The notes: generated by a model not told the origin, from the sequence alone. 64,000 nucleotides of DNA from Gp6-AA40 sp963741135 (GCA_963741135.1 CAVUHC010000006.1:496001-560000), one strand, 5' to 3'. Shown: positions 8,735 through 19,567, counted from the stretch's first letter. Numbers and translations are program-made.

Positions 8735-9694
8735 GTGCCGACTGCCGCCATCAGGTACCTAGAGCGGGCGAACAAGGAGCTGTGGCTCATCCTGTCAATG
8801 TTCGCGATCGCGCTGCTGTTGAACCACTTGTTCGACTCGCAGCGGATGATGCTCAGCTTTTACGTCCTGCCAACCCTCGGGTCCGCGTATCTCTACGGCC
8901 GTCGCCACGCCACGCTCACGGCATTGGCCAGCGTTCTCATCGTGACGCTGATGATGACGAATTCCTCATGGCTCGCCGCCGGGAAAGAGAACGCGCTGGC
9001 CGATCCTGGCGCGTGGATTGACCTTGGGTCCTGGGGCGGCACGCTCATCATCACCGGATACCTGATGGGCACGCTCTACGAGCGCCAGAACACGCAGCTT
9101 CGTCAGATGCGGGAAACCTACAACGGCGTGCTGATGCTGCTCCGGCATTTCATCTCCAAAGACGAGTACACGGAACATCATTCCTATCGCGTGTCGCTGT
9201 ACGCCACGCGCATCGCGGCGCACATGGGACTGTCCGGCGATCGTATCGAGGACGTGCGTGCGGCAAGCCTGCTCCACGATATCGGTAAGCTCGAGATCAG
9301 CCGCGAGCTCCTGTACAAGGCCGCCCAGTTCACGAGCGGAGAGTTCAAAGAAGTGCAGCGGCACGTCGAGAAGGGCGTCGCCATGCTCGAAACCGTCGGC
9401 GGGTCGCTGGCGCGGGTGATCCCGATCGTCCTCGCGCATCACGACAAATTCAACGGGTCCGGCTATCACCCGACTGAAGGTGAGGCAATCCCGCTCGAAG
9501 CACGCATCATCACGGTTGCGGACGTGTACGACGCGCTGACCAGCGACCGGCCGTATCGCAAGGCGATGTCGCCGTTCGACGCCAAGGAAATTATCGTGAA
9601 GGGGTCGGCGGTCGACTTCGATCCCGTGGTCGTTGACGCGTTTCTTGCGGCGTTCCGCTTCGGCGAGATGGACGTGCGCTCCGAGGTCGCGTAG
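8735..9694 (+). CDS. Membrane-anchored HD-GYP-type signalling protein (GYP changed to GYH)
   Basis: A 319-residue protein with three to four N-terminal membrane helices (about 16-112), a short linker and a C-terminal HD domain. The domain shows EHHSYRVS, LLHDIGK (His 181/Asp 182), HVEKG, AHHDKFNGSGYH (235-245), IPLEARII and VADVYDALTSDRPYR. HD-GYP enzymes hydrolyse cyclic di-GMP at a bi- or tri-iron site. The metal-binding residues are intact, but the signature GYP reads GYH. The start is GTG 8735. It is probably a cyclic-nucleotide phosphodiesterase tied to an integral sensor; the activity is inferred only. Confidence 0.85.
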   Translation: MPTAAIRYLERANKELWLILSMFAIALLLNHLFDSQRMMLSFYVLPTLGSAYLYGRRHATLTALASVLIVTLMMTNSSWLAAGKENALADPGAWIDLGSWGGTLIITGYLMGTLYERQNTQLRQMRETYNGVLMLLRHFISKDEYTEHHSYRVSLYATRIAAHMGLSGDRIEDVRAASLLHDIGKLEISRELLYKAAQFTSGEFKEVQRHVEKGVAMLETVGGSLARVIPIVLAHHDKFNGSGYHPTEGEAIPLEARIITVADVYDALTSDRPYRKAMSPFDAKEIIVKGSAVDFDPVVVDAFLAAFRFGEMDVRSEVA

Positions 9695-9904
9695 GGTCGC
9701 GCGGCACGATCGGATCCCCTTCGAGAGACCTCTGGTGCGGACCTGCAGGCCGGGAGCCATCCCGGCTTTCTCATTTTGCCTCCCTCTCGATTACCCTACC
9801 CCGTGAGAAATATTGCTCCTTCACGAAAATCCCTTCTTCCATCCGAACATCTCGAGGCGCACAATCGGCAAACACATTGACAAGTCGATGATTCGGGAGG
9901 ACCG

Positions 9905-11258
9905 ATGAAGCGTCAGAAGCGAATCGGCGGCACGGTGATCGGTGCGCTCTGTTGTTCTCTCAGGGGTCCTTGTGCGCTCCCAGGGCGGCGCGCCGACGCG
10001 GTTCCTGACGCCTCCCGCGCAGGTCGTGGCGGTTCGTGCCGGCCGCCTGTTCGACAGCAGGTCGGGCGCGATGCTGGCGAACCAGGTCGTGCTCATCAGA
10101 GGCGACCGCATTGCCGACGTCGGTCCCGCGGTCGCGATCCCGCCGGAGGCGCAGGTCATCGACCTGAGCACGGCGACGGTGCTCCCCGGGATGATCGACG
10201 CCCACGTCCATCTGTTCCCGGCGGACAACCTGTCTGAATCCACGCGGACGATCGTCGGCGTTGCGAATGCGCAGACCGATCTGAACGCCGGCTTCACGAC
10301 CGTGCTCGACATGGACTCGCGCGGCGGGTTCGGCACCGTGGATCTCCGCAACGCCATCAATCGCGGGCTGGTCCTCGGTCCGCGGATGCAGGTCGTCGGA
10401 CAGTCGCTCAACCAGCGCGCGAGCGTTCCGTACCCGGCTCTGTTCGAGCGCTTCATCGACCGGTTCACCGAGAGCAAGAATCCCAACTCGCCATACCTGG
10501 GGCGTGCGGCGGTGCGCGAGGCAAAGCTGCACGGCGTCGACTGGGTCAAGATCTACACCACGCAGGATTTCGTCGGCGACGAGTACGAGGTCTTCAAACC
10601 CGACGGCACACTCGTCAACAGCCCCTCGCTGACGGAGGACGAGGTGATGGCGATCGTCGACGAAGCGCATCGACTCGGCTTGAAGGTGGCCTGCCATACC
10701 TACGGAGGGGAAGGTCAGCTCAGTTGCCTGAAGGCCGGCGTGGACGCGCCCAATCACCTTACCGATCTGGACGACGCATCGCTGAAGCTGCTGGTGGACA
10801 AGAGGCTTCCGCTGGAGCTGACGGTCGACGACCTGGTGTCGTTGGAGGCTGGCGACCTCAAGCGCACGGGTGGAAAGAACAGCCGGCTGCGGATGGCGGA
10901 GCAGGCGTTCAGGAAAGCGCGCGCCGCCGGCGTGCCGATCGTGTTCGGGAGCGGTGCCACGTCGGCCACGATTCCTCATGGCATCGGGGCCGACCAGTTT
11001 CCGTACTACGTCAAGTGGGGCATGACGCCTGCGCAGGCACTGCAGACAGCCTATCTTCCTGCGGCCGCCATGCTGAACTACAACTGGGTGGAGCAGATCG
11101 GAAGCGTGGAGAAAGGGAAGTTCGCCGATCTGATCGCCGTTGCCGGCAACCCCCTCGCTGACCTCACCGAGATGCAGCGCGTTCGGTTCGTGATGAAGGG
11201 CGGTCTCCTCGTCCGGAACGATCTGCCCGCGCGATCCCCCGCAGCGGCTGTGAGATGA
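9905..11258 (+). CDS. Secreted amidohydrolase-family protein (one frameshift in signal peptide)
   Basis: The start is probably ATG 9905 (GGGAGG upstream), giving MKRQKRIGGTVIGALC. A one-base gain near 9950 then shifts to the frame VVLSGVLVRSQG and onward to the stop at 11258; the 1354-base length is 3n+1, as expected. The body is an imidazolonepropionase/prolidase-like amidohydrolase: beta sandwich, PGMIDAHVHLF (metal HxH), DWVKIYTTQDF (position of the carboxylated Lys), KVACHTYGG and NHLTDL histidines. The strand-8 motif that normally carries the catalytic Asp (GTDAG) reads FGSGATSATIPHG, so that residue seems missing. It is probably periplasmic; the substrate is unknown and it may be inactive. 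Confidence 0.82.
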
Positions 11259-11329
11259 GGCCGTTGCCTTCGCGGCCTGGATGCCCGAAAGCGAACATTG
11301 GAAATGTTGGACACGGATTGGAGGTTGGC

Positions 11330-11548
11330 ATGTTGCGCAGGTTGCTGGTGCCCCTTGTCGTTCTTGTGTCCCTCGGCGCGTGCAACCAGACTGCGGTGCC
11401 TACCTCGAATGCGATTCGGCTGGCCCAAAGCAAATGGTTCATCGGCGTGGCGGTGGTTGGTCTTCTGCTCGCGGGTTGGGCGTCCTGGCGTATGGCGCGT
11501 GACACGCGAACCCGAAGCGGCCACGGGCACCGCCGGAAGCGACGTTGA
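11330..11548 (+). CDS. Small putative lipoprotein with one membrane helix
   Basis: Seventy-two residues: a short charged start MLRRLL, a hydrophobic segment ending at a lipobox-like LGAC (about residue 18), a linker, a second hydrophobic helix (WFIGVAVVGLLLAGW) and a basic tail. GGAGG precedes the ATG. It is similar in organisation to the facing small gene at 11554-11724. No family recognised. Confidence 0.5.
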   Translation: MLRRLLVPLVVLVSLGACNQTAVPTSNAIRLAQSKWFIGVAVVGLLLAGWASWRMARDTRTRSGHGHRRKRR

Positions 11549-11553
11549 AGGAA

Positions 11554-11724
11554 CTACCTCGCTGGCGCTGCGGGTTCGGCCAACGTTGAAGGTGCGTCAA
11601 AGGGATCCGTCTGGGCAGGTTTGCGGAGGAGCGCCGCAGCCAACACGAGAACCAGGACCCCGACGACGATCACGCCGAGCAGGAACATGACCGGCCCCTT
11701 GTCGTCGTGCTCAGGCGTGTCCAT
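11554..11724 (-). CDS. Small single-pass membrane protein
   Basis: Fifty-six residues starting at ATG 11724 (GGAGGG upstream; an in-frame ATG at 11748 lacks such a site). It has an acidic N-terminus MDTPEHDDKGP, one transmembrane helix (FLLGVIVVGVLVLVLAAALL) and a Pro/Ala-rich tail. It converges with the gene ending at 11548, five bases away. Function unknown. Confidence 0.5.
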   Translation of the reverse strand: MDTPEHDDKGPVMFLLGVIVVGVLVLVLAAALLRKPAQTDPFDAPSTLAEPAAPAR

Positions 11725-11797
11725 CTTCCCTCCGTGGGTGTTGTTCATTCACATGAGTCCCGCCTCCGCCGCTTCCGCGAGGCAGGCGTGACGTCGT

Positions 11798-13156
11798 TCA
11801 GCGCGCGGACGTGATGCCCATGCGCAGACCGACCACCCATCGTAACGAAAACATCGCGATCGCAGAAATCAGGGCGGGAATGGCAGCCGCCAGAAACATG
11901 TCGCGGGCGGCCCAGTGCATCGCCATGAAGTAGCCGCCGATCGCGGGACCCACGATTGCGCCGATGCGGCCGATGCCGAGCCCCGCGCCGACGCCGGTCG
12001 AACGCATGGCGGTCGGATAGTAGGTCCCCGACAGCCCGTTGAGGCCTGCTTGGCCGCCGACCACGCACCAGCCTGCGATGAAGACAACAACGAAGATCAG
12101 CGAGAGCGAGAGGCCCGGCTGCCCGATGAGGGCGATGCTGACGCACGCGACCGCAAACGTGCACGCGAGCGCGCGCACGAACCCGCCACGCGCCACCAGC
12201 CACGCGAGGCCGAACGTGCCGATGGTGCCTCCCACCTGCAGGATCGTCCCGACGAGCACCGCCGTCGAGGCCGAGTAGCCGGCGTCGCGGACGACCGTCG
12301 GCAGCCAGCTCGCGAGCGAGTAGAGATTCAGGAGGTTCATGAAATTGACGACCCAGAAGATCAACGTGGCGGCGGCCCGCCCGTCCCGGAACAGATGCAG
12401 CACCGGCACGCCGCTCTTCTTTTCTTCGCGGACGACGAACTCAGACGACTCTGAGGCGTGAACACTCGGATCGATCCGGTTCACCCACGCGGCGACGTTC
12501 CGCGGGTTCTTTCCGCGGATCACCATCAGTTGCAGCGATTCGGGAAGCGAGATGGTCATCGCCACTGCCAGGACGAGCGGGATCGCGCCGCCAAAGTAGA
12601 AGACCGATTGCCAGCCGTAGGCCGGAATCAGCGCAGCGGCGACGAAGCCCCCGAAGGCGGCGCCAGCCGTGAAGCCGGCGCCCACGATCATGATCATCGT
12701 CGCGCGCCGGTGTTGCGGGCTGTATTCGGCGACGAGCGCGCTGGCGTTGGGCATGATCGTGCCGAGGCCCATGCCCGCGAGCAGGCGCATCACGAGGAGC
12801 TGAGGCACCGAAGTCACCTGTGCCGTCAGCATCATCATGACGGCGAAGAACAGCGTTGCTCCGATGAGCACCGGCCGGCGGCCGATCCGGTCGGCGAGCA
12901 TGCTGAAAAAGAGCGAGCCGATCAGCACGCCAAGGTTGGCGGCAGCGAACACTGGGCCGAGCACCGCGTTGGGGACGCCCCATTCGCGGACGATCGATGG
13001 CGCCGTGTAGCCGAGCGCCTGGACATCGAAGCCGTCCATGATCAGGCACAGCAGGCAGAGCGCGAACGTGCGCCGCTGCAGCTCGCCAAACGGACTGTTC
13101 TCCACCAGCTCCGAAACATTGATCGTCGTGCGGGTGCTCGTGCCGGAAGAGGTCAT
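11798..13156 (-). CDS. MFS transporter, aromatic acid:H+ symporter type
   Basis: A 452-residue, twelve-helix major facilitator. Signatures are DGFDVQALGYTAPSI in helix 1, the loop-2-3 motif ADRIGRRPVLI, RLLAGMGLGTIMPNASALVAEY in helix 4 and YPTAMRSTGVGAGLGIGRIG in the second half. These are typical of the AAHS group (PcaK/BenK/MhpT) that imports hydroxybenzoates, benzoate or similar aromatic acids. GAGGAGCC precedes the ATG. It is divergent from the TonB receptor and gentisate genes, consistent with supplying their substrate (inference). Confidence 0.88.
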   Translation of the reverse strand: MTSSGTSTRTTINVSELVENSPFGELQRRTFALCLLCLIMDGFDVQALGYTAPSIVREWGVPNAVLGPVFAAANLGVLIGSLFFSMLADRIGRRPVLIGATLFFAVMMMLTAQVTSVPQLLVMRLLAGMGLGTIMPNASALVAEYSPQHRRATMIMIVGAGFTAGAAFGGFVAAALIPAYGWQSVFYFGGAIPLVLAVAMTISLPESLQLMVIRGKNPRNVAAWVNRIDPSVHASESSEFVVREEKKSGVPVLHLFRDGRAAATLIFWVVNFMNLLNLYSLASWLPTVVRDAGYSASTAVLVGTILQVGGTIGTFGLAWLVARGGFVRALACTFAVACVSIALIGQPGLSLSLIFVVVFIAGWCVVGGQAGLNGLSGTYYPTAMRSTGVGAGLGIGRIGAIVGPAIGGYFMAMHWAARDMFLAAAIPALISAIAMFSLRWVVGLRMGITSAR

Positions 13157-13184
13157 AGCAGGCTCCTCGGGACCATGGACAGGG

Positions 13185-13213
13185 TGAACAAGAGTGCCGC
13201 CGCGAAGTATAGT
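13185..13213 (+). promoter_or_regulatory. Candidate sigma70-type promoter of the receptor/gentisate run
   Basis: TGAACA (13185-13190) and TATAGT (13208-13213) are separated by 17 bases in the 113-base divergent region before the ATG at 13270. The -35 matches four of six consensus bases. This is pattern matching only. Confidence 0.35.
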
Positions 13214-13269
13214 CGTCGCCGTTTCAGTATCTCCGTGATCGTGGAATGAACCCGTTGAGGAGGGATTCG

Positions 13270-16200
13270 ATGAATCGCGATCTTCGTGGCCTGTTCGGTG
13301 GATTGACTGTCTCGCTCCTCGCCCTGGCGCTTGCCGCTCCGGCGTCCGCACAGGTGGGCTCGACGGCGCAGATCAGCGGCACCGTGAAAGATGACAGCGG
13401 CGGCGTGCTTCCCGGCGCCGACGTCACTGCCACCCAAACCGACACTGGTTTCAAGCGCACCGTGACTACGGAGTCGAACGGCGCCTACACGCTGCCCAAT
13501 CTTCCGGTCGGCCCCTATCGCCTCGAGGTGATGCTCTCGGGCTTCCGCGGCTACGCGCAGACTGGCATCACTCTCCAGGTCAACTCCAATCCCGTGATCG
13601 ACGTCGTGATGGCGCTCGGGAATCTCAGCGAAACCGTGGCCGTCGAGGCCGCCGCGCCGCTCGTCGAGACCCGGAACCCGGGTATCGGCCAGGTGATCGA
13701 GAACGAGCGCATCGAGGAGCTGCCGCTCAACGGCCGCAACGTCGCTGACCTGGTCAGCATTGCGGGCGCGGCTGTCCGGCCCGAGGGCGCGGCGGGACCT
13801 CGTCCAGCCGCAGCATCCAGGGAGAGCGCGGCGGCGCCGCGATTTCCGTGGCGGGCGGCCAGTCGTTCGGCGTCGCCTACCTGCTCGACGGCGCGCTGCA
13901 CAACAACCCGTACGACAACTTGAACCTGCCGCTGCCGTTCCCGGACGCGCTGCAGGAGTTCCGCGTCGAGACCAGCGCGCAGAACGCGCAGAACGGGTTT
14001 CACGCCGGCGCGTCGGTGAACGGCGTGACCAAGTCGGGCACGAACCTGTTCCACGGCGACCTCTTCGAGTTCTTCCGCAACCACCGCTTCAACGCCACGA
14101 ACCCCTTCAGCGGCCATCGACCCCGCCACAGGCAAGCGACGCGACGACGGGCTGAACCGCAATCAGTTCGGCGGCACGCTCGGCGGTCCGATTGAAAACC
14201 GACAAGCTGTTCTTCTTCGGCGCCTACCAAGGGACGAGAACCGCCGAGGCGCCCGCGGACAACATCGGCTTCGTCCCGACGGCCGCAATGCTGGCCGGCG
14301 ACTTCACGGCGGTCACGTCAGCAGCCTGCAACACGACTGGGCAGGTCACGCTGCTCGCGCCGTTTGTCGGACAATCGCATCAGTCCGTCGCTGCTCAGCC
14401 CGGCGGCGCTGGCCATTTCGAGGAAGCTGCCGGTCGACCAACGACCCCTGCGGCCGCGATCACCTACACCCGCTCCAGGAACATCAAGGAGCATCAGGCG
14501 ATCGGCAAGGTGGACTACCAGTTCAACTCGAACCACTCGATCTTCGGCCGCTACATGGCGACGACGTTTGCCTACGCGCCGCCGTTCGACGAGACGCCGG
14601 ACAACATCCTGTCGACGACGATCGGCGGCCGCGACAACCTGGCGCAGTCGCTCGCGATTGGCGACACGATGGTGCTCAGCAACACCACGGTCAACAACGA
14701 TCCGCTTCGCGTTCAACCGGACGGCCATTCACCGCACGCACATCGACTTCTTCGGTCCTGCCCGGACGTCGGCGTGAATATGTACAGCTACCTGGAGCAC
14801 TACATGCTGCTCACCGTCACCGGCGGGCTTCAACCTCGGCGGCGGCACGGAGAACGACGCCATCTTCCAGACCAACACCTACTCGATCAGCGACGACCTC
14901 ACGATGATTGCGGGCAACCACCAGTTCGGCATCGGCGCGCAACGTGGCGTTCTGGGACTTCGCTGTCGAGGGCGAACGTCCGGTCGCCCGGCACCTACAC
15001 CTTCGACGGCGGCGTCACGCGGCTCGGGCTGGCGGACTTCATGCTCGGCCGTCCGTTCACGCTTCATCCAGTCGGCGCCGAACACGCTCGACATGCAGCA
15101 GAAGTACTTCGGCTCGTACGCGCAGGACACGTGGAAGCTGTCGACCAACGATGACGCTGAACTACGGGTGCGGTGGGAGCCGTGGTTCCCGCAGCAGCAT
15201 CGTCAACGGCGCGATCTACAACTTCTCGTCGGACCGCTTCAAGGCCGGGCACGCAGCAGTACGGTCTTCCCGCAGGCGCCTCCGGGATTCACCTACCCGG
15301 GCGACGCGGGCTTCCCGAACGGCAAGGCGGGCATGTCACCGAGTGGTCGAACTTCGCGCCGCGCGTCGGCGTCGCCTGGGATCCGACCGGGCGACGGCCG
15401 CATGTCGGTCCGCGCCGGCTACGGCATGAACAGCGAGTTCGTCAACGGGCAGTTCTTCATCAACACCGCCGAACGCGCCGCCCTGGGGTTCGGAGATCCG
15501 CCTGACGCGGCCGAATATCGGCCCGTTCGAGAACCCGTTCGCCGGCACCGGCGTGCCGAATCCGTTCCCGATCACGTTCGACGCGAACGCGCCGTTCTCG
15601 CCGAACGGGCCGTACCTGGCGCCGCCGTCGGACCTGTCGACCACGACGCGCGTCCACTCCTGGAACGTCAGCGTCCAGCGGCAGTTCGGCGACAACACGG
15701 CGGTGTCGGCGAGCTACATCGGCAACTACACGACCAACCTGTGGGACGTCGTGACCGGCAACCCGGGCATCGATTCCCGGCGGCGGCTCGCCGACCGGCC
15801 CGTGCACGATCAACACGCTGACCGGGCCGCAGGCGGTCGCCGAACTGCTCGACCGCGTCGCTCGACTCGCGCCGCGAGCTCACGCAGCTCAACCCGGCGA
15901 TCGGGCGGTTCATCGGCTTCCTCGACTACTTCACCGATCACGGGACCCAGACGTACAACGGGCTGCTGCTGTCGGTGCAGCGCGCGCGGCCAACGGGTAT
16001 CAGCGTGAGCGCCAACTACACGCTCTCGAAGTGCGAGGGACATCCGACGCAGGGCGGCAGCACGCCGAACGTGGCGAGCGGTTACATGATGCCGGTGTCG
16101 CTGGTCAACCCGCCGGCCGAACGCCGACGACGCGGCTCGACCTGCGACTACGGGCCGTGCGACAACGATCGCCGTCACATCTTCAACCTGAGCGGCGACG

Positions 16201-16713
16201 GTCGCAGACGCCGGAGTTCAGCGGCGCGGCGATGCGCGTGCTGGTCTCGGGCTGGCGCCTCTCGGGCTATCTTCCGCGCGCTCTCGGGCAGCCCGTTCAG
16301 CGTAACCACCGGGCTCGATCGCTCGCTCACGGGCAACCCGGGTCAGCAGCGGGCGAACCGTTTCGGGCGACCCGTACGGCGAAGCAGGGTACCACCTGGC
16401 TCAATCCAGCGGCGTTCGCGCAGCCGGCGCTCGGGACGTTCGGCAACTCGGGGCGAAACGCAGTTCTACGGCCCGGGCACCAGCGGGGTCGATCTCTCGC
16501 TGGTGCGTGCGTTCCGCTTCGGCGACGCACCGGGTCGAGGCGCGCATCGAGGCGTTCAACGCGTTCAACTGGACGCGCTTCAACACCCTCAACCAGCAGG
16601 CGCCGGCCACCAACCCCCTTAACACCAACATCCTTAACAACGCGAACTTCGGCCGCATCCTCGGGGCGGGCGATCCGCGGATCATGCAGTTCGCGCTGAA
16701 GTACCAGTTCTAG
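13270..16713 (+). CDS. TonB-dependent receptor, disrupted by 20 or more frameshifts
   Basis: The ATG at 13270 (GAGGAGGGA upstream) starts a signal peptide and the regulatory-like domain (ISGTVKDDSGGVLPGADV), followed by VAVEAAAPLVE and LPLNGRNVADL. From about 13.77 kb the receptor continues but hops frame repeatedly: SFGVAYLLDGALHNNPYDN, VNGVTKSGTNLFHGD, NQFGGTLGGPI, KTDKLFFFGAYQG, GKVDYQFNSNHSIFGRYM, GLADFMLGRPF, KYFGSYAQDTWKLS, WSNFAPRVGVAWDP, WNVSVQRQFGDN and a terminal NFGRILGAGDPRIMQF...YQF. Each hop is a one-base gain. All parts of a roughly 1,120-residue receptor are present, so the gene is probably intact in the organism. It lies upstream of the gentisate genes and could import aromatic compounds. 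Confidence 0.75.
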
Positions 16714-16768
16714 GGCACAATGCGTCCGAACGACCAGAACGACGCGAACGATCTGGGAGAACGACAGC

Positions 16769-17672
16769 ATGCGATTGTGCCGATTTAACGATGGGCGGCT
16801 GGGCCTCGTGGATGGCGCGGCCGTTCGCGACGTCACCGAGGCGCTCGATGTACTGCCGAACTACCGGTACCCGCTGCCGGCTTTCGATCCGTTGATTGCG
16901 AATCTCCCGACGGTGATGGCGCGTGTGCGTACGATTCTGCCGGACGCGCAGTCGCTGACGCTGGCGGGGATGAAGCTGCTCAGCCCGGTGGCGAGCCCGC
17001 GCAAGCTCGTGGCTGCACCGGTGAACTATCAGAAGCACCTCGACGAAGTACGCGACGACAAGGCGCTGCACCACAACACGCCCGGCCACACGGTGACCAT
17101 CCAGTCCGCCGGCCTGTTCCTCAAGGCCACCAGTTCGCTGGTCGGGCCGGGCGAAGGCGTTGTTGATCAGCAAGCCCGATCGCCGAACCGATCACGAGGT
17201 CGAGCTCGCGGTCGTGATCGGCAAAGAGGCGCGCGACGTGTCGAAAGAAGACGCGCTCCGCCACGTGGCCGGGTACTGCATCGGGCTCGACATCACGATT
17301 CGCGGCTCCGAGGATCGCAGCTTCCGCAAGTCGGCGGACAGCTATTCGGTGCTCGGTCCGTGGCTCGTGACGGCCGACGAGATTCCCAATCCAGGACAGC
17401 TCGACCTGCAGATCGCCGTCAACGGCGAGATGCGCCAGTCGTCCAACACGAAGTACCTGATTCTGGGGGTGGCGGAGCTCATCGAGCTGGCATCGTCCTT
17501 CTACACGCTGTACCCGGGCGACGTCATCTTCACCGGGACGCCGGAAGGGGTCAGCCCGATTGAGCCTGGTGATGAGATCGTCGCAACGATCGAAAAAATC
17601 GGCACGATGCGTGTGAATGTACGAGGACACAAAGACGGGACATTGAAAGTCTTCGTGGTCTTCGTGGCATAG
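16769..17672 (+). CDS. Fumarylacetoacetate hydrolase family protein, likely maleyl- or fumarylpyruvate hydrolase (one frameshift)
   Basis: The N-terminal half (MRLCRFNDGRLGLVDGAAV... to LVGPGEGV) and the C-terminal half (LISKPDRRTDHEVELAVVIG... ) are joined by a one-base gain near 17160; length 3n+1. The second half has the FAH core: HEVELAVVIGK metal ligands, GLDITIRGSEDRSFRKS, SVLGPWL and PGDVIFTGTPEGV. The family hydrolyses C-C bonds of 3-acylpyruvates with Mg2+ or Mn2+. With gentisate dioxygenase next door, maleylpyruvate (giving maleate and pyruvate) or fumarylpyruvate is the natural substrate. The last 15 codons run through an inverted repeat (17621-17668). Confidence 0.85.
17621..17668. 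repeat. Inverted repeat of CTTCGTGG type inside the end of the FAH gene
   Basis: ACGAGGACACAAAGAC (17621-17636) pairs imperfectly with GTCTTCGTGGTCTTCGTGG (from 17650). The right arm is two tandem CTTCGTGGT units. It encodes the odd C-terminus GHKDGTLKVFVVFVA of the FAH protein and resembles the CACAGAG and CACGGAG elements at 8374 and 29615. Confidence 0.6.
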
Positions 17673-17695
17673 ACTCGAAACAGGGGGCAGAGAGC

Positions 17696-18785
17696 ATGGA
17701 AAGCGCAGCCGTCGCGCTCAAACCGGGAACCTCCTTCGCAATCAAACCTGGGACCTCCCCGGAGCGTCAGGCGCTCTACGGGCGTCTCGACCAGAAGAAC
17801 ACCGCGCCTCTCTGGGAGGTGCTGAGCCGGCTGGTGCCCCCCGAGCCGCAGCCGGTGTGCGTCCCCGCGCTGTGGAAGTATGACGAGCTCCGCCCGCTGC
17901 TGATGGAGGCGACACGCCTGATCACCGCGAAGGAAGCGGAGCGGCGGGTGCTGGTCCTCGAGAATCCGGGCATCCGCGGCGCCTCGCAGATTACGTCGAG
18001 CCTGTACGCGGGACTGCAGATCATTCTGCCCGGCGAGGTCGCTCCCAGCCATCGTCACACCGCCTCGGCGCTGCGTTTGATCGTCGAAGGCGATGGCGGC
18101 GGCTATACCGCCGTGGACGGCGAGCGGACCTCCATGCACGTCGGCGATTTCATTCTCACACCGTCATGGACGTTCCACGATCACGGGAACCCCGGTTCGT
18201 CTCCCGTGATCTGGATGGACGTGCTGGACGTGCCGATCGTCAACCTTCTGGACTCCAGCTTTGTTGGAGCATCACCCTCAAGCGACCCAGCCGGTCGTGC
18301 GCCCTGAAGGCGATGCCCGAGCCCGTTACGGCGCGAACATGCTGCCGCTCGAGTACGAGCCGGCCAGCCTGTCGGCACCGGTTTTCACCTATCCATACTC
18401 GCGGAGCCGCGAGGCGCTCGAACAGCTCTACCGGAACGGCCCCGTCGATCCGTGCCACGGCGTGAAGCTCCAGTATGTGAATCCGGCGACCGGCGGCTAT
18501 CCGATGCCGACGATTGCGGCGTTCCTGCAGTTGCTGCCAAAAGGGTTTTCAGGCGAGACGTATCGCTCTACCGACTCGACGATCTACAACGTCGTCGAAG
18601 GACACGGCGTCAGCCGTATCGGCGGTGCGACGTTCAGCTGGGGTCCCCGCGATGTCTTCGTCGTGCCGTCCTGGCAGAAGGTTTCGCACGAGGCAAACGA
18701 CCAGGCCGTGCTCTTCAGCGCGTCCGATCGCGCCGCGCAAAAGGCGCTCGGCGTCTGGCGCGAAGAATCACGCATTCCTGCCTGA
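17696..18785 (+). CDS. Gentisate 1,2-dioxygenase-like bicupin (one frameshift)
   Basis: A roughly 362-residue double cupin, broken by a one-base gain near 18262. The first cupin has LPGEVAPSHRHTASALRLIVEG with GGGYTAVDGER and HVGDFILTPSWTFHDHGN, giving the HxH...E...H iron set. The second cupin has LLPKGFSGETYRSTDSTIYN, VVEGHGVSRIGG and VVPSWQKVSHEA. This matches gentisate 1,2-dioxygenase, which opens gentisate to maleylpyruvate with Fe(II) and O2. Related enzymes act on salicylate or 1-hydroxy-2-naphthoate, so the exact substrate is not proven, but the neighbours fit gentisate. It lies 23 bases after the FAH gene. Confidence 0.87.
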
Positions 18786-18799
18786 CACAGGCGCTTCGT

Positions 18800-19559
18800 A
18801 TGTCAGCGCGTACCTATCGCATCGGTCAGATCGTCCCCAGCTCGAACACGACGATGGAAACCGAGATCCCGGCGATGCTGCGCGCGCGCGAGGCGATCGA
18901 ATCGGAGCGGTTCACCTTCCACTCCAGCCGGATGCGTATGAAGAAGGTCACTCGAGAAGAGTTGGCGGCGATGGACGCCGACTCTGATCGGTGCGCAGCG
19001 GAGCTGGCTGACGCACGTGTCGACGTCCTCGGATACGCATGTCTCGTCGCCATCATGAGCATGGGACAGGGTTATCACAGGCAGTCCCAGGCGCGGCTGC
19101 AGCGCGTCACGGAGAAAGAGAGCGGCGACTGTATCCCTGTCGTGACCAGCGCAGGCGCGCTCGTTGACAGCCTGAAGACGATGAAGGCGCGGAAGATTGC
19201 GATGGTGGCGCCCTACGTGAAGGCGCTGACCTGCATGGTCGCCGACTACATCGAAGCGGAAGGAATCGAGGTCGCCGACCGCGTCGCGCTCGAAATCCCC
19301 GACAACCTCGAGGTGGGACGTCGCGATCCACTTGCCCTCGTCGACATTTACAGGAAGCTGACGCTCAGCGGCGTCGACGTGCTCGTGCTGTCGTCGTGCG
19401 TGCAGATGCCATCGCTTGCAGCGGTCCCGATCGTCGAGCGGGAGTGCGGAGCTTCCCGTCATCTCGGCATCGATTGCCACCACGTACCAGATGCTGAAGA
19501 CACTCGGACTCAAGGCGCACGTGCCGGACGCGGGGGCACTGCTGTCCGGACGATACTAG
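18800..19559 (+). CDS. Maleate isomerase / Asp-Glu racemase-superfamily enzyme (one frameshift)
   Basis: About 252 residues. MSARTYRIGQIVPSSNTTME starts with the PSSNTTMExE motif of maleate cis-trans isomerases. The two catalytic cysteines are in GYACLVAIMSMG and VLVLSSCVQMPS. A one-base gain near 19450 moves the tail (LPVISASIATTYQMLKTLG ... LLSGRY, stop TAG 19557-19559) out of frame. Maleate isomerase converts maleate to fumarate through Cys-linked chemistry; arylmalonate decarboxylases share the fold. In this operon it would feed maleate from maleylpyruvate hydrolysis into the TCA cycle. Confidence 0.8.
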
Positions 19560-19567
19560 GGGGGACA

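Noticed and set aside
13270..16713. Receptor as a genuine decayed pseudogene
   Set aside because: All domains are present, no in-frame nonsense mutations are needed, and every shift is one extra base; sequencing error explains this better.
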